Assembly: GCF_003219815.1 (NCBI RefSeq)
Contig: NZ_QJVD01000007.1
Coordinates: 124,001-188,000 of the forward strand
From: Arthrobacter livingstonensis
GTDB lineage: Bacteria > Actinomycetota > Actinomycetes > Actinomycetales > Micrococcaceae
Reading direction: 5' to 3'
DNA length: 64,000 bases
The notes under the pieces are model-generated. The model worked only from the letters and a program-made list of their open reading frames with translations. It searched no databases and was not told where the DNA came from. Shown here piece by piece: positions 34,648-42,875 of the stretch. Each line of letters starts with the position of its first letter. Position 1 is the stretch's first letter. Made by a program: the position numbers and the translations under genes.

Positions 34648-35286
34648 CTAGCGGCCCGCGGCCCAATGGTGGAAGGCCTCCACGTTTTCCGCAGTGCCGG
34701 TTGCTTCCACACGTGACGCTACCTGGCGCCCTGAAATATACAGCGCCACTTCCACGGGGTCTCCGGACAACAGCACCCCTCCGGGGCCCTTATGGACAAG
34801 TTTCGGGGCGCCGCCCGGGGTGGCAAGGGTGACCCCGACGGGGCTGCGGCGGTAGCTCATCTTCGCCATCATCGGCAGCTTTTTCCACAGGGCCTCAAGC
34901 AGGCCGTCCGGCAGCACACGCGGCTCAATGCTGTTCCCGCCCCGGCGGACGTCCTCATGATGAATCACGTACTCCACGAGTTGGACCGAATCGCCCAGCC
35001 AGGTCATGGGATTTGCGGCGCCTGTTCCGGCAGCGAACCTCGCCACCAGGGCCTCGTAGCCCTCCGGAGACTCGGCCGTTGCCGTAAGTGCGCCGAGCCG
35101 TAACTCACGCCCGGGTTCCGGTTTTGCCGCCAAATCCAGCAGCTGATTCAACGGCGCGTGCTCGCGCATCACCAAATGGGCCAGCAGCCGGCGGACATTC
35201 CAGCCCTCGCAGAGGGTCGGGGAATCCGGGTCGGCATTCCGGAATGTCTCCACAAGTGCCAGCCGTTCGTTGTCCATCCACCGCAT
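34648..35286 (-). CDS. TIGR03085-type mycothiol/DinB-like protein
   Basis: 212 residues. Actinobacterial DinB-like protein of the maleylpyruvate-isomerase N-terminal group: ERLALVETFRNADPDSPTLCEGWNVRRLLAHLVMREH, with metal-ligand-type His residues in LLAHLVMREH and VEYVIHHEDVRRG. The characteristic WGD-like segment reads TWLGDSVQLVEY. Family members are thought to use mycothiol or bind a metal; no substrate is known. AAAGGA lies seven bases before the ATG. Convergent with menA. Confidence 0.82.
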   Translation of the reverse strand: MRWMDNERLALVETFRNADPDSPTLCEGWNVRRLLAHLVMREHAPLNQLLDLAAKPEPGRELRLGALTATAESPEGYEALVARFAAGTGAANPMTWLGDSVQLVEYVIHHEDVRRGGNSIEPRVLPDGLLEALWKKLPMMAKMSYRRSPVGVTLATPGGAPKLVHKGPGGVLLSGDPVEVALYISGRQVASRVEATGTAENVEAFHHWAAGR

Positions 35287-35360
35287 CTGACGGTCCTTTC
35301 CAGGTTCTTGGTACTTGGTCCGTCTTCTTGGTACTTGGCACGCCCGGGTGGCCCTGTCGG

Positions 35361-35690
35361 TCAGCCTTCCGGCTGCGGGTGGGGCTTCTTGGTGGCACGG
35401 TCCGCATCGACCCAGACGTCTGGATTCGCGTCGATGAGGGCGTCCTCGGCGTCAGCGTCGGCCACGGCCCCGGCCGACTGGGTGGTATTGGCATTCGGGG
35501 CGAAACGGTCGGCAATGACGGCAGTGGCGCCGTCGCGCTGCTTGCGGAGGAGGAAGAAGCTGACCACGAACGCGCACAGGGCAGCAATCAACGCTGCCGT
35601 GAGGGGACTGAAGTGCAGGGCCAGATATGCCAGCAGGAAGAATGCCACAAAAAGCACGCCGCGGATCAGGGAGTATTTGAAGAAAGCCAC
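35361..35690 (-). CDS. DUF4229-family small membrane protein
   Basis: 109 residues. Two N-terminal membrane helices (YSLIRGVLFVAFFLLAYLAL and PLTAALIAALCAFVVSFFLL), then a cytoplasmic, acidic, disordered tail (ADADAEDALIDANPDVWVDADRATKK). This layout and the RKQRD junction match DUF4229 proteins often found beside men genes in actinobacteria. Function unknown. Confidence 0.78.
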   Translation of the reverse strand: MAFFKYSLIRGVLFVAFFLLAYLALHFSPLTAALIAALCAFVVSFFLLRKQRDGATAVIADRFAPNANTTQSAGAVADADAEDALIDANPDVWVDADRATKKPHPQPEG

Positions 35691-35761
35691 GGGCCAAGTT
35701 TAGCCCGTGATCCTGAACGCCGCCCCGGAGCCCGATTTGCCCGTCAAAGGTAGAATGAAGC

Positions 35762-36175
35762 ATGCGCTATATCCCAGTGATCTTCGGTGTTGTTCTCTTC
35801 ATCTACGGGCTCATCGACTGCATTCGCAGCGAACCCGCCGATGTCCGGAGCATCCCCAAGCCTGCCTGGATTTTGGTGATTGTGCTGCTGCCGCTCCTGG
35901 GGGTGCTGCTTTGGTTCTTTCTGGGCCGCCCCCAGTACGCCGCCTCCACCCCCGGCCCCAACGGCGGTTCCGTCCCGGCCCCGCGCGGCCCTTCCTATTC
36001 AGGCCGTGCCAAGCAGTTTGTGGCGCCCGACGACGACCCCGCCTTCCTCCGCAACCTTGAAGTGACCCGCGCCCAGAAGGCGGAATCGGAACGCCTGCGC
36101 AAGCTCAAGGACGAGCTGAAGGCCCGGGAAGCCAAGCTGCGCGAAGAGCATCCGAACGACGAAACCAAGCACTAA
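35762..36175 (+). CDS. PLD nuclease N-terminal (PLDc_N) membrane protein
   Basis: 137 residues. Two membrane helices, MRYIPVIFGVVLFIYGLIDCI and PAWILVIVLLPLLGVLLWFFLGRPQY, which form the small PLDc_N domain usually fused to cardiolipin synthases but here alone. A charged C-terminal coiled coil (RAQKAESERLRKLKDELKAREAKLREEH) follows. A TAGAAT -10 ends five bases before the ATG, suggesting a leaderless transcript. It diverges from the DUF4229 gene. Confidence 0.8.
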   Translation: MRYIPVIFGVVLFIYGLIDCIRSEPADVRSIPKPAWILVIVLLPLLGVLLWFFLGRPQYAASTPGPNGGSVPAPRGPSYSGRAKQFVAPDDDPAFLRNLEVTRAQKAESERLRKLKDELKAREAKLREEHPNDETKH

Positions 36176-36225
36176 GGCGGCTTCCCCGCGGCCGAACGTA
36201 CGCGTATGGCGACCTCGGCCGGTCC

Positions 36226-36335
36226 CAGCCCGCCAAAACTGTACTTTCGGAAGCCCGGGCGACTGCCCAGCCCGCCAAAACTGTACTTTCGGAAGCCCGG
36301 GCGACTGCCCAGCCCGCCAAAACTGTACTTTCGGA
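36226..36335. repeat. 42-base-period direct repeats, upstream array
   Basis: Two exact 42-base units (36226-36267 and 36268-36309) and a partial third (from 36310) share the core AGCCCGCCAAAACTGTACTT followed by TCGGA. The period of 42 is a multiple of three, so all frames stay open. The same core recurs downstream of the nuclease-like gene at 37639 and 37681 with one change (CCAGAACTGTACT), again 42 bases apart. Not CRISPR: spacers are identical. Confidence 0.9.
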
Positions 36336-36393
36336 GACCCCAGAGGGCTCCTGAACATTCACTTGGCGGATTCGGCCATGGGCACCGGATTAG

Positions 36394-36463
36394 TTATCCA
36401 CAGCTTCTATGCCGCGCAGAATCCTTGGCCGCCCTAGTCCGACGGGGCCGATTGTTATCCACA
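36394..36463. promoter_or_regulatory. Two perfect DnaA boxes
   Basis: TTATCCACA occurs exactly at 36394-36402 and 36455-36463, same orientation, 61 bases apart, each within a longer shared GTTATCCACAG. This is the classical strong DnaA box. They sit between the upstream repeat array and the nuclease-like gene, whose start is 62 bases beyond the second box. Confidence 0.6.
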
Positions 36464-36524
36464 GATTCCACGGACTGGCGCTAAAACCAACATTTAGCCC
36501 CAAGGGGTCCGCCCTAATGGAGCT

Positions 36525-37517
36525 ATGAGTAAACCAGCGCCACTGCCACTGCACCTCGCCGTGCGACCTTTCACGGTGGAACAGGCACGCCAGTCCGGCA
36601 TTTCCCGTTCAAGGACCCGTGCCTCTGACCTGTGGATCCCGAGCCGGGGCATCCGCGTGCACAAGAGCGCGGCGTTTGACCTGCTGGATTCGTGCCGTCC
36701 CTATACCGATACCACCGGACCCGCCGTCGTCAGCCACGTGACCGCCGCAAAAATTCACGGTTTGTATCTTCCGCAACGATGCTTGGACGATCAGACCCTG
36801 CACTTGGCCCGACCCACGGGAACTGGCATGCCCCGCCGGCGTCGGGTCACGGGCCACCGCCTGGATCTGGCAAGCAACGATGTGGCGGTGGTGGGCGGAG
36901 TGCCGGTCACCACCGTTCAGCGCACATTCCTCGACCTTGCACACCTGCTGGGGCCTGATGAACTGGTGGTCATTGGCGATCAGCTTGTGTGCCAACACAC
37001 GCGGAACTACGGTCCGCCAAGAGTCGCCATGGTGGAACTGGACGCCCTCAACGCCTACATTGCCGGCCATCCGGGCGCGCGTGGGCTCTGCCGATTGCGA
37101 GAGGCCATGAACCTGGTCCGTGTGGGCGCCGACTCCCCGCCGGAGACGAGGCTGCGACTGATCATTGCACGGTCCCCGCTGCCCACGTTTGTTACAAACG
37201 GTGAGCTCCTTGATGCTGCCGGGAACCCGCTCGTCTCCCCGGACCTCGTCTGCCAGCAGTACAGGACCTGCGTTGAGTACGACGGCGACCACCATTTCAC
37301 CCCAGAGCAACAGGGCAAGGACCACGATCGGGATTTCATGACGAAGTCACTGGGGTGGAACCAGGTGCTAATCAACAAGGAAGACATGCTCGCGGGTGGA
37401 CGGGTGGCTATCACCAAGATCGCCCGCATGCTGGTGCAGGGAGGGTGGCCAGACCCGGAAAACCTTGCTGGACGATCACTGCGAGGGCTTCTTGGCACCC
37501 GGAAAGACGCACTTTGA
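36525..37517 (+). CDS. DUF559/Vsr-like nuclease with AbiEi-type N-terminus
   Basis: 330 residues. N-terminal half (about 10-140) resembles AbiEi-type antitoxin/HTH proteins: FTVEQARQSGISRSRTRASDLWIPSRGIRVH, then VSHVTAAKIHGLYLP and VTTVQRTFLDLA. C-terminal part (about 203-310) has the PD-(D/E)xK pattern of DUF559/Vsr-like endonucleases: E207 in SPPETRLRLII, D240 in SPDLV, E251 and D253 in CVEYDGDHH, then DRDFMTKSLGWNQVLINKED. GGAG precedes the ATG. It stands alone, bracketed by 42-base repeats and preceded by DnaA boxes. Target and partner are unknown; nuclease activity is inferred from residue pattern. Confidence 0.75.
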   Translation: MSKPAPLPLHLAVRPFTVEQARQSGISRSRTRASDLWIPSRGIRVHKSAAFDLLDSCRPYTDTTGPAVVSHVTAAKIHGLYLPQRCLDDQTLHLARPTGTGMPRRRRVTGHRLDLASNDVAVVGGVPVTTVQRTFLDLAHLLGPDELVVIGDQLVCQHTRNYGPPRVAMVELDALNAYIAGHPGARGLCRLREAMNLVRVGADSPPETRLRLIIARSPLPTFVTNGELLDAAGNPLVSPDLVCQQYRTCVEYDGDHHFTPEQQGKDHDRDFMTKSLGWNQVLINKEDMLAGGRVAITKIARMLVQGGWPDPENLAGRSLRGLLGTRKDAL

Positions 37518-37552
37518 GCCTAAGTACGGCTCTACTGGCCGACCGGCAAGTA

Positions 37553-37706
37553 GCAAACGTGCTCACAGTACAGTTCTGGTTGCCTCCGCCCGGTGCAAAC
37601 GTGCTCACAGTACAGTTCTGGTTGCCTCCGAAGCACGGAGCCCGCCAGAACTGTACTATCGCCGATCCTGGCAGGTGCTCAGCCCGCCAGAACTGTACTT
37701 TCGGCG
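37553..37706. repeat. 42-base-period repeats, downstream array
   Basis: Two copies in inverse orientation (37553-37588 and 37595-37630, sharing 36 bases) are followed by two in direct orientation (starting 37639 and 37681). Every neighbouring same-orientation pair is exactly 42 bases apart, as in the upstream array. All share CCAGAACTGTACT or its complement. The last copy ends 11 bases before the ccsB stop codon. Confidence 0.9.
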
Positions 37707-37716
37707 CCGGAGGCGG

Positions 37717-38817
37717 CTAGCTGCCCACGCCGGCGTAGGAGTGCAGGCCGGAGAAGTACACGTTCACGATCGTGAAGTTGAAGACCACGCACAGATAGCC
37801 CACGATGGACAGCCAGGCGGCGCGGGTTCCCGTCCAACCGCGGGTGGCACGGGCGTGCAGGTAGCCGGCATAGACCACCCAGATCACAAAGGTCCACACT
37901 TCCTTGGTGTCCCAGCCCCAGAAGCGGCCCCAAGCCTTTTCCGCCCAGATGGAACCAAACATCAGCGTCAGGGTCCAGCCCACGAACGCGATCCCGTTGA
38001 TGCGGTAGGACATGTTTTCCAGGCTCAGCGCGTTCGGCACCAGGCGCATCACGAGCGCCTTGTCCGGCTTCCCGGAGGCGATGGAGGACTCGCGGCGCGA
38101 TTGCAAAAGCTGCAGCACAGACATGGCAAACGTCAGCGTGAACAGCGAGGAGGACATGACGGCGATGGAGACGTGGATGACCAGCCAGTAGCTCTGCAAG
38201 GCCGGCACCAGGTGGCCCGCTGGGGTCCAGAACGCGACCGACGCGGCCGTGATCATCACCAACACCAGGCCAATGACGAACGTGCCCAGGAAGCGCAGGT
38301 CGCGCCGGGTCAGCACCAACAGGAAGATCAACGCCACGGTGAAGCCGCCCGTGGTGCAGAATTCGTACATATTGCCCCACGGCACACGCCCTGCGGCGAG
38401 TCCGCGGAAAAGCACCGCCAGGCCGTGCACGACGGCGGCCACAACAGTGATTGCCACGGCAATCCTGGCGGCGCGGCGCTTTGCCTTGCCATAGCGCATG
38501 GAGTCGCCGGCGGTGATGCCGTCCGAGCCGTCGTGGGTCTTGCTGCTGGGGCGCACACCGCGACCCTGGGGACCAGCTCCCAAGTCTTGGCCCATGAAGC
38601 CTGCAGCCCCAACGCGCACCAACTGGTCGGCGTCGGCTGATGCGACTCCTGCCGTAGCCGTGACGCCGGCGGTTTCGACGGCCAGGCCCCTGCGCACGGT
38701 CTTGCTGTAGGTCACCAAGTCCCATGTGAAGGCGCAAAACGCCACGGCGTAGGCCAGTCCGGCCATCAGCATGAATTGCTCACTGAGCAGGGCAAGGCCT
38801 TCATTGATTCCTGGCAT
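37717..38817 (-). CDS. ccsB: Cytochrome c biogenesis protein CcsB
   Basis: 366 residues. System II haem handling protein that with ResB moves haem across the membrane and attaches it to apocytochrome c. About eight membrane helices; the haem-binding WWD-type segment reads WAEKAWGRFWGWDTKEVWTF, with conserved His residues in VVHGLAVLF, VIHVSIAV and YLHARATRGW. A long polar insertion (about 50-110) separates the first helix from the core. Its ATG overlaps the resB stop by one base (TAATG). Confidence 0.94.
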   Translation of the reverse strand: MPGINEGLALLSEQFMLMAGLAYAVAFCAFTWDLVTYSKTVRRGLAVETAGVTATAGVASADADQLVRVGAAGFMGQDLGAGPQGRGVRPSSKTHDGSDGITAGDSMRYGKAKRRAARIAVAITVVAAVVHGLAVLFRGLAAGRVPWGNMYEFCTTGGFTVALIFLLVLTRRDLRFLGTFVIGLVLVMITAASVAFWTPAGHLVPALQSYWLVIHVSIAVMSSSLFTLTFAMSVLQLLQSRRESSIASGKPDKALVMRLVPNALSLENMSYRINGIAFVGWTLTLMFGSIWAEKAWGRFWGWDTKEVWTFVIWVVYAGYLHARATRGWTGTRAAWLSIVGYLCVVFNFTIVNVYFSGLHSYAGVGS

Positions 38818-40523
38818 TACTGATCCTTACTTGACACGGTGACGCCGGTTCCGGTGTCGGTTTGGTTAGGGGGTGTCCGGTTACCATCTTCCACCGGAGA
38901 GTCCGCTGGCACCACCCATTTCGCGTGAAGTGCCTTGTTGATTGCCGCGGATTCCCCGGCCAGCCGGTGGTCCTCACCGCGGGCCAGCAGCCCGAATTCG
39001 ACCATGGTGCGCCCGTCAGGATGGTTTCCGGTGCGGATCCACACGCGGCGGCGGTTCAGGAACAGGGAGGCCATGAGTCCGCCAAGGGCCAGGACGGCGA
39101 ACACCAGCACGTACACCTGGCCCGGGTCGTGGCGGATGTCCAGGGCAGCGAAGCGCTTGATGCCGTCAAAGCTGATGCTACCGTTGCCGTCCGGCAGGGT
39201 GTAGCTCTTGCCCGGTGCAAGCACAATCCCGCCGGACTTCATGTCGCGGCCGTTGATCTGCTTGAGTTTCGAGGTGTCCAGGGTGTAGACGTTGCGGGGA
39301 ATTCCGTTGTCCAGCCCGAGGTCGCCGGTGTAGGCATTGAGGTTCAGCTGCGGATTGAACGGATCCGGGTCGGAGCCGTAGGCCACCCCGGTACTGGTGT
39401 CCATCAGGGCCGTGGGCAGGAAGAAGCCGACAAATCCCAGCTGCCTGGGCTTGGCGTCCGGGACCTTGATGACCATCAGAGAGGTGTAGGCGCCGTCGGT
39501 GGGGATGGTGACGACCGGACCCTGGAAGGCGACCTTCCCGGTGCCGTCCTTGACGGTCACCACCGGGGCGTAGCCGTTGCCGACCAGGTAGATGTTGGTG
39601 CCGCCCATGGCAACGGGGTCGTTGACCTTCAGGACCTGCTGCTTCGCCGCGGCATCGGGGCCGTCCTTGGTGGTCAGGCTCGCCGTGAAATCGATCGGCT
39701 GCCCGTAGTGGCCCGGCGATTCCCTGTCGTATTTGACCGCCAGCTTGTCCAGCTCCACCGAGTACGGGCTCAGGCGGTCGCTGTTGAAGTAGGCCCCCGG
39801 GGTGAAGGTGTCATAGCCCACCAGTGTGTTGACGAACGTTTCGCCCTCCACCACCACACGCTGGCCGCTGTACCCGGCCAGCCCGCTGTAGGCGACGGCG
39901 GCAAGGACTCCCAAAACGGAAACATGGAAGACCAGGTTGCCGACTTCCTTCAGGAAGCCGATTTCGGCGCCCACCGACGGGCGCCCGGTGCCGAGGTCGC
40001 GCACGTCCACCCGGTAGCGGCGGGACTTCAGGACAGCAGCTGCATCCTTGATGGCCTGATCGGCATCGACGCCGCTGCCGGCCGGGATCTCCACGGTGCC
40101 GTATTCGGCCAGCCGGGACAGGCGCTTGGGCGTGCGCGGCGGTGCCGAGCGCATGGCCTTGAAGTGAATCTTGGCGCGGGGCAGCACACACCCCACCAGC
40201 GAGGTGAAGAGCAGTAGGTAGATGGCCGCAAACCAGGGCGAGGAGTACACATCAAAAAGCCTGAACCAGTCCAGGATGGGTCCGGATGTAGGGTGGTCCG
40301 TCAGGTACTGCGTGACATTGGAGGGGTTGGAAGGGCGCTGCGGGAACAAGGAACCGGGCACGGCCGCCACGGCGAGCAGCAACAGCAGGAACAACGCGGT
40401 CCGCATGCTGGTCAGCTGCCGCCAGGCCCACCGGAGCATGCCAACGAAGCCCAGCCGGGGCAGCTCGACGTCATCCTTGGACGGGTTTTTTGTTTGCACT
40501 TCTTGCACCGATTTTTCCCTCAT
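38817..40523 (-). CDS. resB: Cytochrome c biogenesis protein ResB
   Basis: 568 residues. Partner of CcsB in system II cytochrome c maturation. Three N-terminal membrane helices (RTALFLLLLLAVAAVPGSLFP, WFAAIYLLLFTSLVGCVLPR, VGNLVFHVSVLGVLAAVAYSG), a large extracytoplasmic domain and a final helix VYVLVFAVLALGGLMASLFLNRR. FPQRPSNP and YSSPWF are family features. The ATG at 40523 overlaps the ccdA stop by one base. The open frame further upstream belongs to a shadow of ccdA. Confidence 0.93.
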   Translation of the reverse strand: MREKSVQEVQTKNPSKDDVELPRLGFVGMLRWAWRQLTSMRTALFLLLLLAVAAVPGSLFPQRPSNPSNVTQYLTDHPTSGPILDWFRLFDVYSSPWFAAIYLLLFTSLVGCVLPRAKIHFKAMRSAPPRTPKRLSRLAEYGTVEIPAGSGVDADQAIKDAAAVLKSRRYRVDVRDLGTGRPSVGAEIGFLKEVGNLVFHVSVLGVLAAVAYSGLAGYSGQRVVVEGETFVNTLVGYDTFTPGAYFNSDRLSPYSVELDKLAVKYDRESPGHYGQPIDFTASLTTKDGPDAAAKQQVLKVNDPVAMGGTNIYLVGNGYAPVVTVKDGTGKVAFQGPVVTIPTDGAYTSLMVIKVPDAKPRQLGFVGFFLPTALMDTSTGVAYGSDPDPFNPQLNLNAYTGDLGLDNGIPRNVYTLDTSKLKQINGRDMKSGGIVLAPGKSYTLPDGNGSISFDGIKRFAALDIRHDPGQVYVLVFAVLALGGLMASLFLNRRRVWIRTGNHPDGRTMVEFGLLARGEDHRLAGESAAINKALHAKWVVPADSPVEDGNRTPPNQTDTGTGVTVSSKDQ

Positions 40524-41281
40524 CAGATTGGCAGTTCCGCTCCATAGGCAACCCAGGATTGCAGCTGGTTGATCCACGTGCCCCACAGCCCCGTGGCCAT
40601 CAACAGCCCCAGGACAACCAGCATGCCACCGCCAAACCACTGCAGTCCGCGGCGGTGGGTCCGGAAGAACGCCAGGGCGCCCAGCCCGCGCCGGACGCCA
40701 AGCGCGATCAGCAGGAATGGCACGCCGAGCCCGAGGCAGTACACAAATGTCAAAAACGCACCCTTGGCAGCTGTGGCCCCGTCAAAATAGGTCAAGGCCA
40801 GGACTGCGCTGAGCGTGGGGCCGATGCACGGTGCCCACCCGAGTCCGAAGGTAATGCCGAGTACGGGGGCACCCCACAGTCCCGCCGGGGGCTTGGCGTG
40901 GATCTTCACGTCGCGCTGGAACCAGTTCAGTCCGCCAAGGAACACCACGCCAAGCAGAATGACCACCACGCCCAGGACCTGCGTCACCCAGCCGGCGTCG
41001 GGCGTCAGCAGCCAGGCGCCCAGCTGGCCGAACACGGCCCCAAACAGGACAAAAACCGCGGAAAACCCGAGAACGAACAAGCCAATGCCGAGCAACATTC
41101 GCCCGCGCCGCTGCTTTTCCAGGTCAGCGCCGGTCAATCCGCTCACGTAACCCAGGTAGCCGGGCACAAGGGGCAGCACGCACGGGGAAAGGAATGACAC
41201 AATCCCGGCCAGCAAGGCAACCGGGATGGCAAGCAGCATGGAGCCACTGCTGATTATTTCGGCAAATGGGTTGTTGGCCAC
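40523..41281 (-). CDS. ccdA: CcdA, thiol-disulfide carrier of cytochrome c maturation
   Basis: 252 residues with six membrane helices. Transfers electrons from cytoplasmic thioredoxin to the extracytoplasmic ResA. The two redox Cys occur in FLSPCVLPLVPGYLGYVSGLTG and LGWAPCIGPTLSAVLAL, the standard CcdA pair. Starts five bases after the ResA-like gene stop and overlaps resB by one base, giving the order resA-ccdA-resB-ccsB. Confidence 0.95.
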   Translation of the reverse strand: MANNPFAEIISSGSMLLAIPVALLAGIVSFLSPCVLPLVPGYLGYVSGLTGADLEKQRRGRMLLGIGLFVLGFSAVFVLFGAVFGQLGAWLLTPDAGWVTQVLGVVVILLGVVFLGGLNWFQRDVKIHAKPPAGLWGAPVLGITFGLGWAPCIGPTLSAVLALTYFDGATAAKGAFLTFVYCLGLGVPFLLIALGVRRGLGALAFFRTHRRGLQWFGGGMLVVLGLLMATGLWGTWINQLQSWVAYGAELPI

Positions 41282-41286
41282 CGGCC

Positions 41287-41892
41287 CTACTTCTCGGCCA
41301 GCACGGAGGTGATCAGTGCCTTAAGCGTGCTCTTGTCTGCTTCGCCCAGGAGCCGGGCAGAGACCCGACCCTGCTTGTCCAGCACCAGGGTGGTGGGGAC
41401 GGCGGACGGCTTGACCAGGTTCAGCTGGGACAGAGCCAGCAGCACGCCGCCGTCCTTGTCCATGATGGACGGATAGGTCAGCTTGTAGCCCCGCTCAAAG
41501 GCCTCGGCGGTGGCGGCCTCGTCCCGGATGTTCACGCCGAGGAACTTCACGCCCTGGGGCTCGAATTCAGCGTTCAGGGCCTGCAGGTCAGGGGCCTCCT
41601 TCCGGCACGGGGAGCACCCTGCGTACCAGAAGTTCAAGATAGTGACCTTGCCGCGCAGCTTGGCTGCGCTGATGGTGCTGCCGTCGAAGAGCTTGCCGGA
41701 AAATTCCACGGGATCTGAGCGTTTGTCCAGGGCGAATTCGGTGACGGAGCCATCTCCGGCCACGAATCCCTTGTTGTCCCCTGCCGCAGCCTGTTTGGCG
41801 AGGGGGTCGTTGGCCGTGCACGCAGCGAGGCCAACGGCCAGAACGGCGCCGGTGGCGGCGAACAATGAACGGCGGCTCATCGAGGAAGTCAC
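41287..41892 (-). CDS. resA: ResA/TlpA-like thioredoxin lipoprotein
   Basis: 201 residues. N-terminal SRRSLFAATGAVLAVGLAAC is a signal peptide with a twin-Arg and lipobox LAAC, so the protein is likely lipid-anchored outside the membrane. The thioredoxin domain has the active site WYAGCSPCRKEAPDL and the cis-Pro region SAVPTTLVLDKQGRV. It would reduce the haem-binding Cys of apocytochrome c, recharged by CcdA. GTG 41892 is the longest start; ATG 41880 (MSRRSLF) is equally possible, and no ribosome site decides. Confidence 0.9.
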   Translation of the reverse strand: MTSSMSRRSLFAATGAVLAVGLAACTANDPLAKQAAAGDNKGFVAGDGSVTEFALDKRSDPVEFSGKLFDGSTISAAKLRGKVTILNFWYAGCSPCRKEAPDLQALNAEFEPQGVKFLGVNIRDEAATAEAFERGYKLTYPSIMDKDGGVLLALSQLNLVKPSAVPTTLVLDKQGRVSARLLGEADKSTLKALITSVLAEK

Positions 41893-42004
41893 TCTAGTTG
41901 TCTTTCATCTTGCTCGGGTCCGGTGCCGTGGCACGGGTGGTTTCTTACATCCGAATTTCTACAGTACGTCGAAATGGCCGGTTTCGCCTAGTCCGCGGAC
42001 GCGT

Positions 42005-42667
42005 TCATGCGCCTGGGGTGGTGGCCGCGCCGGGCAAAAGTGCTGCAGCGGGCTCACTGTAGTTCACACCCACCACGTCATCACCGTCAAAGGTCAGCGA
42101 GGTCAGGGAGGCCAGCGTGCATTCGCGGTTGCGGGGATCGTGCCACAACCGCCTGCCCTCGGCGCTGCGCCGCGCCGACCAGATGGGGAGCTGGTGGCTG
42201 ACCATGATGGCCTGCGCTCCTTCCCCGCCCAATTCCCAGGCACGACGCCGGGCATCCCGTGCCGCCTGGAGCATGCGTTCCGCCTGGGTCACGTAGGGCT
42301 CACCCCAGGACGGGCGCAGGGGGTTGATGAAGTAGCGCCAGTGCGTGGGCTTAAACAGCTCGGCCTTGCTGACCTTCATGCCCTCAAAGTGGTTTTCCGC
42401 CTCGATGATGCGCGGATCCGTGACGATCTCCAGGCCCAGGGCGGAAGCCGTAGGCTGCGCCGTTTCCTGGGCACGGATCAGTGGTGAGGCCACCAGATGA
42501 ACGGGGGCGGCGCCGCCGTCGGCCAGCGCCTTAAAGTGTCCGGCGACCATGTCGGCCATCGCGCGGCCGCGGTCGGAGAGGTGAAATTCGGGAAGCCGGC
42601 CGTACAGAACGCCATCGGGGTTAAAAACCTCGCCATGGCGCAAAAGGTGAACAGTGACTCGGGGCAT
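42005..42667 (-). CDS. Histidine phosphatase (phosphoglycerate mutase-like)
   Basis: 220 residues. The catalytic motif LLRHGEV is at the N-terminus, with LVASPLIRAQETA (second Arg), an acidic IEAENHFEG and the late MVSHQLPIW (second His). Start at ATG 42667 (MPRVTVHLLRHGE) because the fold begins there; the frame is open to 42745 without similarity. Substrate not assignable. It precedes the resA-ccdA-resB-ccsB unit by 112 bases and may belong to the same transcript, as often seen in actinobacteria. Confidence 0.9.
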   Translation of the reverse strand: MPRVTVHLLRHGEVFNPDGVLYGRLPEFHLSDRGRAMADMVAGHFKALADGGAAPVHLVASPLIRAQETAQPTASALGLEIVTDPRIIEAENHFEGMKVSKAELFKPTHWRYFINPLRPSWGEPYVTQAERMLQAARDARRRAWELGGEGAQAIMVSHQLPIWSARRSAEGRRLWHDPRNRECTLASLTSLTFDGDDVVGVNYSEPAAALLPGAATTPGA

Positions 42668-42875
42668 GTGTCCAAGTTTCTCAAAGTTACGCGGATTGGG
42701 GTTAATCAGGGAATTCCCAGACTCCGGCGGCACAGTGGCACCCATCCGGCAAAAACTTTTGGAAAAATTTCCCCTGCTGGGAATACTAGATGCAAACGCA
42801 TGCTTATACCCGGTGAAGGACCCAGTACCGGGGGCCCTGAAAGCTACACTCCCCTTATTTCCTTAGGAGCAACAC

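Noticed and set aside
36226-36335. CRISPR array
   Set aside because: The segments between repeat cores are identical rather than unique, only three copies exist and no cas genes are near.
36105-36362. Repeat-encoded minus-strand proteins with ESTVLAGW or KVQFWRAG units
   Set aside because: They exist only because the repeat length is a multiple of three; no ribosome site or start supports translation.
36394-36463. Chromosomal or plasmid replication origin
   Set aside because: Only two DnaA boxes, no AT-rich unwinding region and no dnaA, dnaN or rep gene nearby.
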